Shown piece after piece: positions 15,072 to 22,883 of a DNA stretch of 36,102 bases; within the stretch, counting starts at the first letter, position 1, and every line of letters starts with the position of its first letter. The stretch spans positions 1 to 36,102 of the forward strand of contig CABYSN010000009.1 in NCBI GenBank assembly GCA_902521645.1, read 5' to 3'. Source of the DNA: Planctomycetota bacterium. Its GTDB lineage: Bacteria > Planctomycetota > Phycisphaerae > Phycisphaerales > SM1A02. The notes under the pieces were generated by a model. The model had not been told where the DNA came from, did no database searches, and saw nothing but the letters and a program-made list of their open reading frames with translations. A program made the position numbers and the translations under genes.

Positions 15072-16428
15072 CGCGACGCAGAAGCAACACGCTGCAGAAC
15101 AGTCCGAGCACCCCGATCAGGAATGCCCAGCCCGCGGCGGCCTTGATGCCGAGCGCCTCCCCGGCGGCATCATCGGGATGGAGATCGATCACCATCGCCA
15201 TCACCACGAAGGCGGTATTTCCACACATGACCATGATGGTGAGAATCGAACCGCTCGCGAGTCCCGATTTCTCACGCGGCAAGGAACGAATCGCCCCGGC
15301 CTGCGGCAGCGCCCATCCCCAGGAACATCCGAAGCCCGCCAGAAAGAGGCCGATCGAAAGCGAAATCGGATCGTCGACGAAGAAGAGCATGCCCACACCA
15401 ACAGACTGCAGGAGAAGCGCGCAGCGCAGCAGTCGCACCACTTCGAACCGCCGTTCAAGCAACGGGGCGATGAAACTCGCGATCGCGACACTGCCGCTCA
15501 TGAAGAGAAAGAAAAGTCCGGCCGTGAGCACCGTGAAACCCAGCACCTTCTGCAACTGCAGAGTCGCGATCAGGACCAGCGAGCACCAGACGCTGTTCGC
15601 CAGCAGCCCGACCGTGGCGAAGCCGAGGAAGTCACGATTGGCGAAGAGCCTGACATCGATGACCGGAAAGGCGATCAGACTCTCGACCACGGCGAAGAGC
15701 ACCAGGAGGAACACGCCCGCTGCGGTGAGCGACGACCAGGCCCAGGTCTCCCAATGCGGGATGCGATCGATGCCGACGGAGAGCGCGGCCAATCCGAGCG
15801 TGAGGAGGATGATGCCGGCGACGTCCAGCCGTCCCCCCGCTTCGGGATCCTTCGACTCGGAGGCGAAGCAGACGACCATCACGAACGCCAGGGCGCAGAT
15901 CGGGACATTGGAGAAGAAGATCCATCGCCAGTCGAGGTATTCGGTCAGCACGCCCCCGAGCACCGGACCCAGCGCCTGACCGAGGGTCGCCACGCCGGTG
16001 AGAAGTGCGATGTCCCGAGCCAGACGATGCCTCGCACTCGCATGACTGACGACCGCGGTGGCGAGCGGCATCAGCAATCCCCCGCCCAGACCGAGAGCGA
16101 TGCGGGCGATGACGACCTCCGTCGCGCTCTGCCCGAAACCGGTCCAGATCGAGACCGCGGCGAAGATGATGATTCCGAGCAGAAGGAGTTTCTTGCGACC
16201 GTAGCGATCACCCAGCACGCCGGCGATGCAGAGAGTGCTTGCGAAGGCGAGGATGTACCCGGTGATCACCCACTGCAGGTCGATCGCACGAACCCCGAGA
16301 TCCTTCGCCATGGGCGGCAATGCGATCGCGATCGCGAAGTAGTCGGCGCAGACGATGAACTGCGCGAGACCCGCCGCCAGCAGCAGAAGGAAGTTGCCCG
16401 ATTTTCCGTCCGCTGACTCGCTCGACAT
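15037..16428 (-). CDS. MFS transporter, DHA2-type drug/solute exporter
   Basis: A 463-residue major facilitator with about 14 membrane helices, the size and pattern of the DHA2 drug:H+ antiporter branch. Visible family motifs are GDRYGRKKLLLLG between helices 2 and 3 (motif A), ARIALGLGGGLLMPLA, LGQALGPVLGGVLTEYLDWRWIFFSNVP (motif C and the loop following helix 5), and a Cys/Gly/Trp-rich FGCSWGWALPQAG late in the protein. It would export drugs or metabolites using the proton gradient; the substrate cannot be read from sequence. ATG 16428 is chosen over a TTG at 16443 that sits directly on its purine-rich site. The 3' end overlaps the convergent small membrane-protein gene. Confidence 0.93.
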   Translation of the reverse strand: MSSESADGKSGNFLLLLAAGLAQFIVCADYFAIAIALPPMAKDLGVRAIDLQWVITGYILAFASTLCIAGVLGDRYGRKKLLLLGIIIFAAVSIWTGFGQSATEVVIARIALGLGGGLLMPLATAVVSHASARHRLARDIALLTGVATLGQALGPVLGGVLTEYLDWRWIFFSNVPICALAFVMVVCFASESKDPEAGGRLDVAGIILLTLGLAALSVGIDRIPHWETWAWSSLTAAGVFLLVLFAVVESLIAFPVIDVRLFANRDFLGFATVGLLANSVWCSLVLIATLQLQKVLGFTVLTAGLFFLFMSGSVAIASFIAPLLERRFEVVRLLRCALLLQSVGVGMLFFVDDPISLSIGLFLAGFGCSWGWALPQAGAIRSLPREKSGLASGSILTIMVMCGNTAFVVMAMVIDLHPDDAAGEALGIKAAAGWAFLIGVLGLFCSVLLLRRATREDQVVLQS

Positions 16429-16503
16429 CGTGCCTGTTTCCAATTCCTGCGAAACCCATGAGTTCGACCACGTCTTCGACAGGTGAATGCTACAGTCATC
16501 GCC

Positions 16504-17502
16504 ATGACACGTCCCGCCGCATGCCTGCTGACGACGACCATGCTTCTGATCGGCTGCATGAACACCACCGCGGATGACGAACGAACCGATCGGTCATCTT
16601 CGGAGCAGCGTCCGTTCATCGAGATCGAAGTACCCCCGACCTACCACGTGCTTGGCAGTTACGACCCGAAGTGGGAGAGCTACATTCGCGAAGGCATCGA
16701 GATGGCGCGCGCGTACTGGGGCAGCTACGGACCCACGCATGTCTGGATCGGAGGTCGTGAAGACGAACGAGCGATCGATGACGCCACCCGGGAGGCATTC
16801 ATCGAGGAATACTGCCGATGGCGGATCGCCGAGACCGAACGAACCACCGAGGAATGCCGTCCCTATGTGACGGAACGCTTCATCGACGTCATCGAAAGCG
16901 ATCAGCCGGAAGCCTATCTCTCGTGGGTCGATGAGAAGGAACAACCGGAGGCGGAGCTGGTGTTCCTGAACGTCCACGAGTGGTACCACGAAGAGGAGGT
17001 GGTGCCCGATCCAGTGCTGCGCGGCATTCACGAGTACACCCACGTCTTTCAGATGGCATTCGGAACGCAACCCACCTGGATGATGGAAGGTGGCGCGGTC
17101 TTCGCGGAGTCCTGGCTGGTCCACCTGCAGGGCAGACGGCCGCTGGAATTCAATCTCTCACGAATCATGCAGCGCGCGAAGAGCATCAGAGATACCGGAC
17201 TGACGATCGCCGACATGGAGGACATCGACACCGCGCCGGAGAAGGTCGCCGGATACCACATGGAACTGGCCTACGACACGGGAGCCTGGGCGGTGGCCTA
17301 CCTGATACATCGTTCCCCGGGACGAAGCGTGGCGCGCTATCGCGATGAATTCCATCCCATGATCACCGAGATCGGATGGCGCAAGGCATTGGCACGCTAC
17401 CTCGACATCGAGGACGAGCAGGCCTTCTACGTCGCATTCGAGCGCTTCATGGAACGGCCTCGAGAGGAGCAGGTGATGATCCTTTCAGAACTGAAACCCT
17501 GA
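16504..17502 (+). CDS. Putative lipoprotein zinc metallopeptidase (HEYTH)
   Basis: The 332-residue product begins with a lipoprotein signal (LLIGC lipobox, Cys at about residue 19). A zincin motif HEYTH (residues 176-180) is followed by WMMEGGAVFAES, where Glu195 or Glu202 could be the third zinc ligand as in gluzincins. I cannot place it in a named peptidase family. ATG 16504 is favoured; a GTG at 16483 would add 7 residues before the signal. No Shine-Dalgarno sequence precedes the ATG, but TACAGT lies 7 nt upstream, which suggests a leaderless transcript. The esterase gene begins 16 bp downstream, so the two probably share a transcript. Confidence 0.75.
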   Translation: MTRPAACLLTTTMLLIGCMNTTADDERTDRSSSEQRPFIEIEVPPTYHVLGSYDPKWESYIREGIEMARAYWGSYGPTHVWIGGREDERAIDDATREAFIEEYCRWRIAETERTTEECRPYVTERFIDVIESDQPEAYLSWVDEKEQPEAELVFLNVHEWYHEEEVVPDPVLRGIHEYTHVFQMAFGTQPTWMMEGGAVFAESWLVHLQGRRPLEFNLSRIMQRAKSIRDTGLTIADMEDIDTAPEKVAGYHMELAYDTGAWAVAYLIHRSPGRSVARYRDEFHPMITEIGWRKALARYLDIEDEQAFYVAFERFMERPREEQVMILSELKP

Positions 17503-17518
17503 GAACGGAACGAAACCC

Positions 17519-18466
17519 ATGACCCCCTTGATTCTGAGTCTTCTCATGCTGACCGCCCCCGCTTGCGCACAAGGCACCTCCGACGAAGGAGCCCCCACCA
17601 TCAAGGTCTTTCTGCTGGCAGGACAATCCAACATGGAAGGACACGCGGTCGCCGATCTCGACCACCCCGAACACTACAACGGAGGACGAGGCACGCTCAA
17701 ACACGTGCTCCGAGATGAAGCGGTGGCCGCGGACTACGGCCACTGGGTCGATGAGGATGGTGGATGGACGAAGCGGGACGACGTCTTCGTCAGCTATCGA
17801 CCGGAGCGCGGACCGATGAAGCACGGGCCGCTCTCGATCGGCTATGCCGTCCATGAGGGCGCCCATCACTTCGGACCGGAACTCGAATTCGGACGGATCA
17901 TGGGCGATCATTTCGAGGAACCCGTCCTGCTGGTGAAGACCTGCTGGGGCGGCAAGAGTCTGATGGAGGACTTCAGGCCCCCGAGTTCGGGCGGCGAGGT
18001 GGGACCGTTCTATCTGAAGATGATCGAGGACTACCGCGAAGCGATCGCCGAACTTGGCACTCGGTTTCCGAAACTCCGAGGGATGAAGACCGAGCTGGCG
18101 GGGTTCGTCTGGTTTCAGGGATGGAACGACATGTACGTCGACGGGGCCCTGGAAGCCTACGCCGAGAATCTTTCGAATCTCGTGAAGGACCTGCGAGTCG
18201 AATTGAACGCACCCGAGCTTCCCTTCGTCGTCGGACAGACCGGGAATGCCGACAACGAAGCTCTCTGGCAAGGGCAGGAGGACGCGACCCTGCGACCGGA
18301 ATTCAAGGGTCGTGCGATCTACGTGCCCACCCGTTCCTTCCTGCGAGATCCCGAGCGCTCTCCGAACAAGGGACATGCACACCATTGGTTCGGAAATGCG
18401 GAAAGCTATCTACGCGTCGGCGATGGATTGGGCAGAGCCATGGTGACACTTCAGACCCGCGGATGA
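17519..18466 (+). CDS. Secreted SGNH/sialate-O-acetylesterase-like carbohydrate esterase
   Basis: The 315-residue protein has an export signal (residues 1-18) and the SASA/CE6-type esterase pattern: FLLAGQSNMEGHA with the nucleophile Ser (block I), LVKTCWGGKSLMEDF (oxyanion glycine), GFVWFQGWNDMY, and HHWFGNAESYLRVGDGLG near the end supplying the putative catalytic His. Such enzymes remove acetyl groups from polysaccharides such as xylan or from sialic acids. The substrate here is not determined. It follows the putative metallopeptidase gene by 16 bp and may be its operon partner, and it converges with the dockerin-tailed esterase gene. Confidence 0.88.
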   Translation: MTPLILSLLMLTAPACAQGTSDEGAPTIKVFLLAGQSNMEGHAVADLDHPEHYNGGRGTLKHVLRDEAVAADYGHWVDEDGGWTKRDDVFVSYRPERGPMKHGPLSIGYAVHEGAHHFGPELEFGRIMGDHFEEPVLLVKTCWGGKSLMEDFRPPSSGGEVGPFYLKMIEDYREAIAELGTRFPKLRGMKTELAGFVWFQGWNDMYVDGALEAYAENLSNLVKDLRVELNAPELPFVVGQTGNADNEALWQGQEDATLRPEFKGRAIYVPTRSFLRDPERSPNKGHAHHWFGNAESYLRVGDGLGRAMVTLQTRG

Positions 18467-18492
18467 TGACCCGCCTGTCCGGGTGGACGTGA

Positions 18493-19587
18493 TCAGAGCT
18501 CGGGGCACGGTCCCCAGAAACCGAGAATCTGCGCGAGATCCTGGCCGGAGATGATGCCGTCACCGTTCAGATCCACTCCGCTGCCGGGCGGCACGGCGGG
18601 CTCCCCCCACTCGGCCAGCACTCTGGTGAGATCAGAACCGCCCACGATCCCGTCGTCATCGACATCGGAGTCGCAGGCCGGTGCGACCTGGCAGTCTTCG
18701 AGAAAGAACGGGATGAATTGCTCCTCCGTCCCGTTCATGCCGTGACCGGCCGGACCGCGAAGATGAACGACACCACCATCGAGGTAGTCGTACTTGAAGA
18801 CACCTTCACCGATGGGTTCACCCGGACTGGTCAACTGCGGCCCGTCGTACCCCTGAGTCTGTGCGATCAGGAAGGTCGCCAGTGGAGCGCTTATGAAGGT
18901 GGCACCCACACCGGATTCTCCTCCGTCGTAGGGAATCACGAAGTCATTGAAATTACAGATGCTGAGGTATCGGCGACCCGCGATCGGGACCTTGGGCGTG
19001 TCGTATCCGCAAAAGGGCGCATTGGGCGACGTCGTTCCTGAGGGACGATGAAACGAACCGGCGTGATACTGACCCTCGGTGAGCTGCGAGACGACCGCGC
19101 ACACCGCATCAAGACCGGGATTGTCGTTCTCGATGAAGACACGGTTCGCCAGAGCGGATCCGTTTGAGAAACCGAGAATGCGGATTCGATCCGGATCGAC
19201 GTTGCTGAAACCCTGCAGTCGAGTGATCAGTTCACCGACCATGGCGACATCGGGTGCATCACTCTGCTCGGCACAGATGTCCCAGCTCGACTGATAGCCC
19301 GATGGTGCGACGAGGGCATGGCACGGAAGAAGATTCCTGAACTGAGGAATGGTTCCCTGACCGTTTCCGCCGTTGCCATGCAGAAGGATGCAGACCGGGT
19401 GACCTCCGTCAGGAGCGGGCCCGTCAGGGACACTGATCGACATGGGGTAGGTCCAGCCTCCGGGCTCCTGGGACCAGGACTCCGTGATCTCGATCTGGGT
19501 GCCGTTGGTCAAGGACTGAGCCTCAGCCAGCTGGCATGTGCCGAAGGCCAGAGTGGAAAGGAATGTCAGCATTGTGATTGAGCGCAT
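18493..19587 (-). CDS. Secreted alpha/beta-hydrolase esterase with dockerin-like tail
   Basis: A 364-residue protein with an export signal (residues 1-23) and an alpha/beta-hydrolase domain of the LpqC/PHB-depolymerase-like type: CILLHGNGGNGQG (oxyanion region), ILGFSNGSALA with nucleophile Ser141 in GxSxG, and a likely catalytic His in LRGPAGHGMNG. The C-terminal part (about residues 306-362) has two dockerin-like calcium loops (DVDDDGIVGGSDLTRVL and DLNGDGIISGQDLAQIL). It probably cleaves ester bonds on polysaccharides (feruloyl or acetyl) or polyesters; which one is open. ATG 19587 has only a weak ribosome site. It is the third dockerin-tailed protein in the window. Confidence 0.88.
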   Translation of the reverse strand: MRSITMLTFLSTLAFGTCQLAEAQSLTNGTQIEITESWSQEPGGWTYPMSISVPDGPAPDGGHPVCILLHGNGGNGQGTIPQFRNLLPCHALVAPSGYQSSWDICAEQSDAPDVAMVGELITRLQGFSNVDPDRIRILGFSNGSALANRVFIENDNPGLDAVCAVVSQLTEGQYHAGSFHRPSGTTSPNAPFCGYDTPKVPIAGRRYLSICNFNDFVIPYDGGESGVGATFISAPLATFLIAQTQGYDGPQLTSPGEPIGEGVFKYDYLDGGVVHLRGPAGHGMNGTEEQFIPFFLEDCQVAPACDSDVDDDGIVGGSDLTRVLAEWGEPAVPPGSGVDLNGDGIISGQDLAQILGFWGPCPEL

Positions 19588-19674
19588 ATCAAGAGAATAA
19601 AAGATGCCACGAGGCAGTCGACCAAAAGACCTGAAAATTCACCGTTTGAAATGAATTATGAACCAGATCGGAGC

Positions 19675-19809
19675 ATGAATACCAGCCCGGAGGACGCATT
19701 CAGACACGCGATCAGAGCGCCTCGAATCGACCTGCCCGTGAAGGACGGCCGCGAGGTGATGACCTGTCGGGAAGCCTTGGGGCGGGAAAGCCCTACCATG
19801 CGCCAATGA
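19675..19809 (+). CDS. Possible small protein overlapping the next gene (ATGA)
   Basis: An open frame of 44 codons begins at ATG 19675 (52 codons if ATG 19651 is used) and ends in TGA that overlaps the ATG of the next gene. Third positions are about 80 percent G or C, as in the real genes here, and the product (MNTSPEDAFRHAIRAPRI...) looks protein-like. Against it: no well-spaced ribosome site, and no recognised family. It lies in the otherwise empty 218-bp gap between divergent genes. Confidence 0.35.
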   Translation: MNTSPEDAFRHAIRAPRIDLPVKDGREVMTCREALGRESPTMRQ

Positions 19810-20618
19810 TCTCATTTCTCATCATCATCGGATGGATGGTCGCAGCCCTCCTCGCAGGCGCCGGCTTTCTTCACCTTGTTCCGAAGCTGGGCGGCGCCGG
19901 ACGTCGATTCACGGCATGGCTTGCGATCGCACCGGGCCTCGACCTGGTGGTGACCTACTTCACGGCGGCACCGCTCATCGTCGGACCGATCGTCGGTGGA
20001 TGGATCGGACTCGCGGCCGCGGTGTGTGGTCAGGTGCTCTCCGTGATGATCTGGACCTTTCTGCACGGACTCGCGCACCCGACGGCCAGAAAGGGCCCGA
20101 GAATCGTCAAGGTTCTCAATCGGCTGGTCGGCACCTGGCGCAACTTCGCCGCGGTCTGGGTGACCGCCGCAGTGGTGCCGATCTTCTGGTTGATCAGGGT
20201 CGCGGAACTGGTGGTGTGGCCCTTCCTGGTGCACCTCATCCGTTTCCCGAGGTACGACCACGGCGAATGGGTTCGAGTCTCACGGCACAAGTTCGACAAC
20301 CTCGTCGGCCACGATCTCATCTGGTGCCTGTACTGCGACTGGATGACGGGCGTCTGGTCGCTCGGTTCGGAGATGCTTCGCAACGTCGAGAGCTTCTGGT
20401 GTCCGATCCGTTTCGATCTCGACAAGAAATGCGACAACTGCAAGCATGACTTCCCCGACGTCTTCAACGGCTGGGTGAACTCCGATTCCGACATGGCCGA
20501 AGTCACCAGAGTGCTGGAAGAGCAGTACGGCGAGGCCGCCGTCAACAGCTGGTACGGACACCCCGCACGATTGACGGTTGAAGGAAAAACCATGGATCAG
20601 CAGTCGAAACAGGACTGA
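19806..20618 (+). CDS. Membrane protein with a Cys-rich soluble C-terminus
   Basis: The family is not recognised. The 270-residue product has about four membrane helices (residues about 2-24, 45-88 as two, and 113-145), then a soluble part with conserved-looking cysteines: WCLYCDWMTGVW (about residue 177), FWCPIRFDLDKKCDNCKHDF (about 198-217). Two CxxC pairs and a CP suggest metal or redox chemistry on one face of the membrane. The start ATG lies in an ATGA overlap with a small possible ORF; TACCAT 6 nt upstream also looks like a -10 for a leaderless message. It precedes a putative zinc peptidase gene by 47 bp. Confidence 0.75.
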   Translation: MISFLIIIGWMVAALLAGAGFLHLVPKLGGAGRRFTAWLAIAPGLDLVVTYFTAAPLIVGPIVGGWIGLAAAVCGQVLSVMIWTFLHGLAHPTARKGPRIVKVLNRLVGTWRNFAAVWVTAAVVPIFWLIRVAELVVWPFLVHLIRFPRYDHGEWVRVSRHKFDNLVGHDLIWCLYCDWMTGVWSLGSEMLRNVESFWCPIRFDLDKKCDNCKHDFPDVFNGWVNSDSDMAEVTRVLEEQYGEAAVNSWYGHPARLTVEGKTMDQQSKQD

Positions 20619-20665
20619 GTCACGGGAAAGTGGCTCTCAGGCATGAGAGCTGTCACCATGTGGAC

Positions 20666-21463
20666 ATGATCATCCCACTCATCGTCATCTCATCGATCTG
20701 CGCCATGGAGACACCGCCCTGCTGCAACATGACCACACGGATTCAAGACGATCCGAAGGCGCACGTCGAACCACCGCGACCCACCGAGGCGTACGTGGTG
20801 CGAACGATGCGGGGCTGGACGATCAGAATCAATCCCGATGTCGCCGAAGACGACCCGGCGCTGCTCGAGGCGACGCTCGAGGAACTCGACCACCAGCTCT
20901 ATCACATCACCAGAGCCCTTCCGGAAGCGGCGCTGGAACCACTGCGGGCGATCGAGATCTGGGTTGAACTCGCGATGCACAAGACCGCCTGCATGTGCTA
21001 CCACGTCTCGCGCGACTGGCTCATTCCCAATGGATACAACCCAGACAAGGAAGGCACGGTCGAGATCGGAAACGCTCGCGCTTTTCTCGAGTGGACGAAG
21101 ACACAACCCTGGATGGTCCTGCACGAACTCGCCCACGGATACCACGACAAGATGCTCGGGTATGACGATGAGTCGATCATCGAAGGATGGACGCGCATGA
21201 AGGACGCGGGAACCTACGAACGTGTCGGCCACATATCAGGGACACCGAGACGCCACTATGCCCTGACCAATCAGATGGAATGGTTCGCGGAGACGACCGA
21301 AGCCTATTTCGGCACCAACGACTTCCACCCATATGTCCGCAGCGAACTGATGTGGGTGGATCCCGATGGCCACCGACTCATGAAGAGGATCTGGGAAAAC
21401 CCTTCGCAGAGACCACGACAGGCGCCGGAATCAACGCCCCCGGCCCATCCAGGAATCAAGTAG
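20666..21463 (+). CDS. Putative secreted zinc metallopeptidase (HELAHGYH)
   Basis: The product (265 residues from ATG 20666) has a short hydrophobic N-terminus (MIIPLIVISSICAM) consistent with export, and a clear zincin motif VLHELAHGYHD with His153, Glu154 and His157. Further on, MEWFAETTEAYFGTNDFHPYVRSEL gives a likely Glu zinc ligand and a segment I associate with an uncharacterised peptidase family common in planctomycetes and relatives. A GTG at 20630 could add 12 residues. Its position after the Cys-rich membrane protein suggests co-transcription. Substrate unknown. Confidence 0.78.
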   Translation: MIIPLIVISSICAMETPPCCNMTTRIQDDPKAHVEPPRPTEAYVVRTMRGWTIRINPDVAEDDPALLEATLEELDHQLYHITRALPEAALEPLRAIEIWVELAMHKTACMCYHVSRDWLIPNGYNPDKEGTVEIGNARAFLEWTKTQPWMVLHELAHGYHDKMLGYDDESIIEGWTRMKDAGTYERVGHISGTPRRHYALTNQMEWFAETTEAYFGTNDFHPYVRSELMWVDPDGHRLMKRIWENPSQRPRQAPESTPPAHPGIK

Positions 21464-21482
21464 ATCGAGCATTCAGGCGCCT

Positions 21483-21511
21483 TTGCAATTGAGACTCGTT
21501 CTCAATATAAT
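21483..21511 (+). promoter_or_regulatory. Promoter with embedded Fur-box-like palindrome
   Basis: TTGCAA (21483-21488) and TATAAT (21506-21511) form a near-consensus sigma70 promoter with exactly 17 bp between them. That spacer is itself the palindrome TTGAGACTCGTTCTCAA (arms TTGAGA/TCTCAA), resembling the Fur consensus with GAGA/TCTC half-sites. A bound repressor would block polymerase completely. The start of transcription would lie about 30 nt before ATG 21549. Confidence 0.8.
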
Positions 21512-21548
21512 TCAGGTTCTCACCCTCAGCGAGCTTTAAAGGGAACCT

Positions 21549-21851
21549 ATGAGCCAGCAACTGACACGTGATGCCGACCTCATCTACCAATGCATCGGCG
21601 GCGAAGACGACAGCGACACCACGAATTTCGAGCATGGAGTCCCCTCCTTTGCCCAGGTCATTCTGAATGACAAAGTGGCGAAAATGCCGCCCAAACGGTT
21701 CACCGAAGCGGTTCATTTTCTGGTCAGGATGGAGATGGTCCACCTGATCCGGACCGGAGAATGCCCCTGTGGCTCTCCGCGCTATGACGTGATCCCCGTG
21801 GATGAGACACCACCTCCGCCATCGAACTGCACCGACGAGCAGGAAGCCTGA
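21549..21851 (+). CDS. Small unrecognised protein under a Fur-box-like promoter
   Basis: The 100-residue product has no export signal and no membrane helix. It starts with a helical region (SQQLTRDADLIYQCIGGED), has GVPSFAQVILNDKVAKMPPKRFTEAVHFLVRMEMV, then a CPCG motif in RTGECPCGSPRYDVIPV, and an acidic, proline-rich tail. The CPCG pair could bind metal. AAAGGG lies about 6 nt before the ATG, and a strong promoter with the palindrome described at 21483-21511 precedes it. It converges with fbpC of the iron transporter operon. An iron-starvation function is an inference from regulation and neighbourhood. Confidence 0.8.
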   Translation: MSQQLTRDADLIYQCIGGEDDSDTTNFEHGVPSFAQVILNDKVAKMPPKRFTEAVHFLVRMEMVHLIRTGECPCGSPRYDVIPVDETPPPPSNCTDEQEA

Positions 21852-21872
21852 CGACGGAGACCCCGACTCAGA

Positions 21873-22883
21873 TCAAGCGAAGAAAGAGACCGGACCGGTG
21901 ATCGAGATGCGAATCTCATCGCCGGGACTGGGCAGGTCGTCTTCGAACTGCCGCATCGAAAGACGGGTGCCATCCGAGAGGACCAGCTCGGCCAGAGCGT
22001 CATGCCCGAAGTAGGAACTGTCGACGACACGAACGGTGATCGCCCCCGAAGCCGACTGACGAAGATGCTCCGAACGGACGAAGAGCCGACAAGGGCCATC
22101 CTCGAGTCCGGGTGCGGCGAGCCGACCAAGACCGCATTCGACATGTTGATCACGAACCGTGCAGGGAATGACGTTGCCATCGCCCAGCAGCCCCGCCGCA
22201 TCGATCGTGACCGGATGTTCATAGACCTCGCGAGGTGATCCGGCCTGGATGATCCGGCCTGAGGACATGACCATCAGAAGATCGGCGGTGCCGAGCGCCT
22301 CCTCGCGATCATGCGTCACCATGATCACCGTCGTGCCGGCTTGCCTGAGAATCTCCACCAGCTCGCTTCGGACCCTGCCGCGAAGATCGGCATCAAGATT
22401 CGCGAAGGGTTCATCGAGGAGGAGCAGACTTGGCTCGGGAGCGAGCGCCCGTGCCACGGCCACGCGCTGCTGCTCGCCACCGGAGAGCTGGTGGGGCAAG
22501 CGATCATGCAGATCCGTCAGTCGGACCAGGTGAAGAAGCTCCGCGAGACGTGCCTGCCTGCCTGGATGATTTCGGATGCCGAACTCGATGTTCTGCGCGA
22601 CGGTCAGATGCGGAAAGAGTGCGAGATCCTGAAAGACCAGTCCCACTTTTCGCGACTCGGCGGGAACATGATCGCCACCGGGAGCGCAGACCTCCTTGCC
22701 ATCGAGAATGATCCGACCGGAATCAGGCGCCTCGAGGCCCGCGATGATGCGCAGCAGCGTGCTCTTCCCGCAACCGCTTGGTCCGAAGAGGACGCCGAAA
22801 CCACTCTTTGGCATCGAAAGAGAGACGTCCTCCAGCACGGGATGCTCGCCGAATGACTTGTTGAGCTTCTCAAGTTCGAGCAT
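21873..22883 (-). CDS. fbpC: Ferric iron ABC transporter ATP-binding protein
   Basis: The 336-residue ATPase powers the importer formed with the preceding permease and binding protein. Walker A is GPSGCGKST (residues 34-42), the Q-loop is FQD, the signature is LSGGEQQR (133-140), Walker B is LLLLDEP (153-159) and the H-loop is VTHDREEA. The C-terminal about 100 residues form a TOBE-like regulatory domain, as in FbpC. The ATG follows the permease stop directly (TAGATG), so translation is coupled. It is the last gene of the efeO-fbpA-fbpB-fbpC unit. Iron is favoured over other substrates because of the binding protein's tyrosines and the Fur-like site upstream of the unit. Confidence 0.93.
   Translation of the reverse strand: MLELEKLNKSFGEHPVLEDVSLSMPKSGFGVLFGPSGCGKSTLLRIIAGLEAPDSGRIILDGKEVCAPGGDHVPAESRKVGLVFQDLALFPHLTVAQNIEFGIRNHPGRQARLAELLHLVRLTDLHDRLPHQLSGGEQQRVAVARALAPEPSLLLLDEPFANLDADLRGRVRSELVEILRQAGTTVIMVTHDREEALGTADLLMVMSSGRIIQAGSPREVYEHPVTIDAAGLLGDGNVIPCTVRDQHVECGLGRLAAPGLEDGPCRLFVRSEHLRQSASGAITVRVVDSSYFGHDALAELVLSDGTRLSMRQFEDDLPSPGDEIRISITGPVSFFA

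Noticed and set aside
15178-16416. 412-codon plus-strand open frame opposite the MFS gene
   Set aside because: Antisense shadow of a high-G+C gene; product is a run of charged residues with no fold features, and the MFS motifs are on the other strand.
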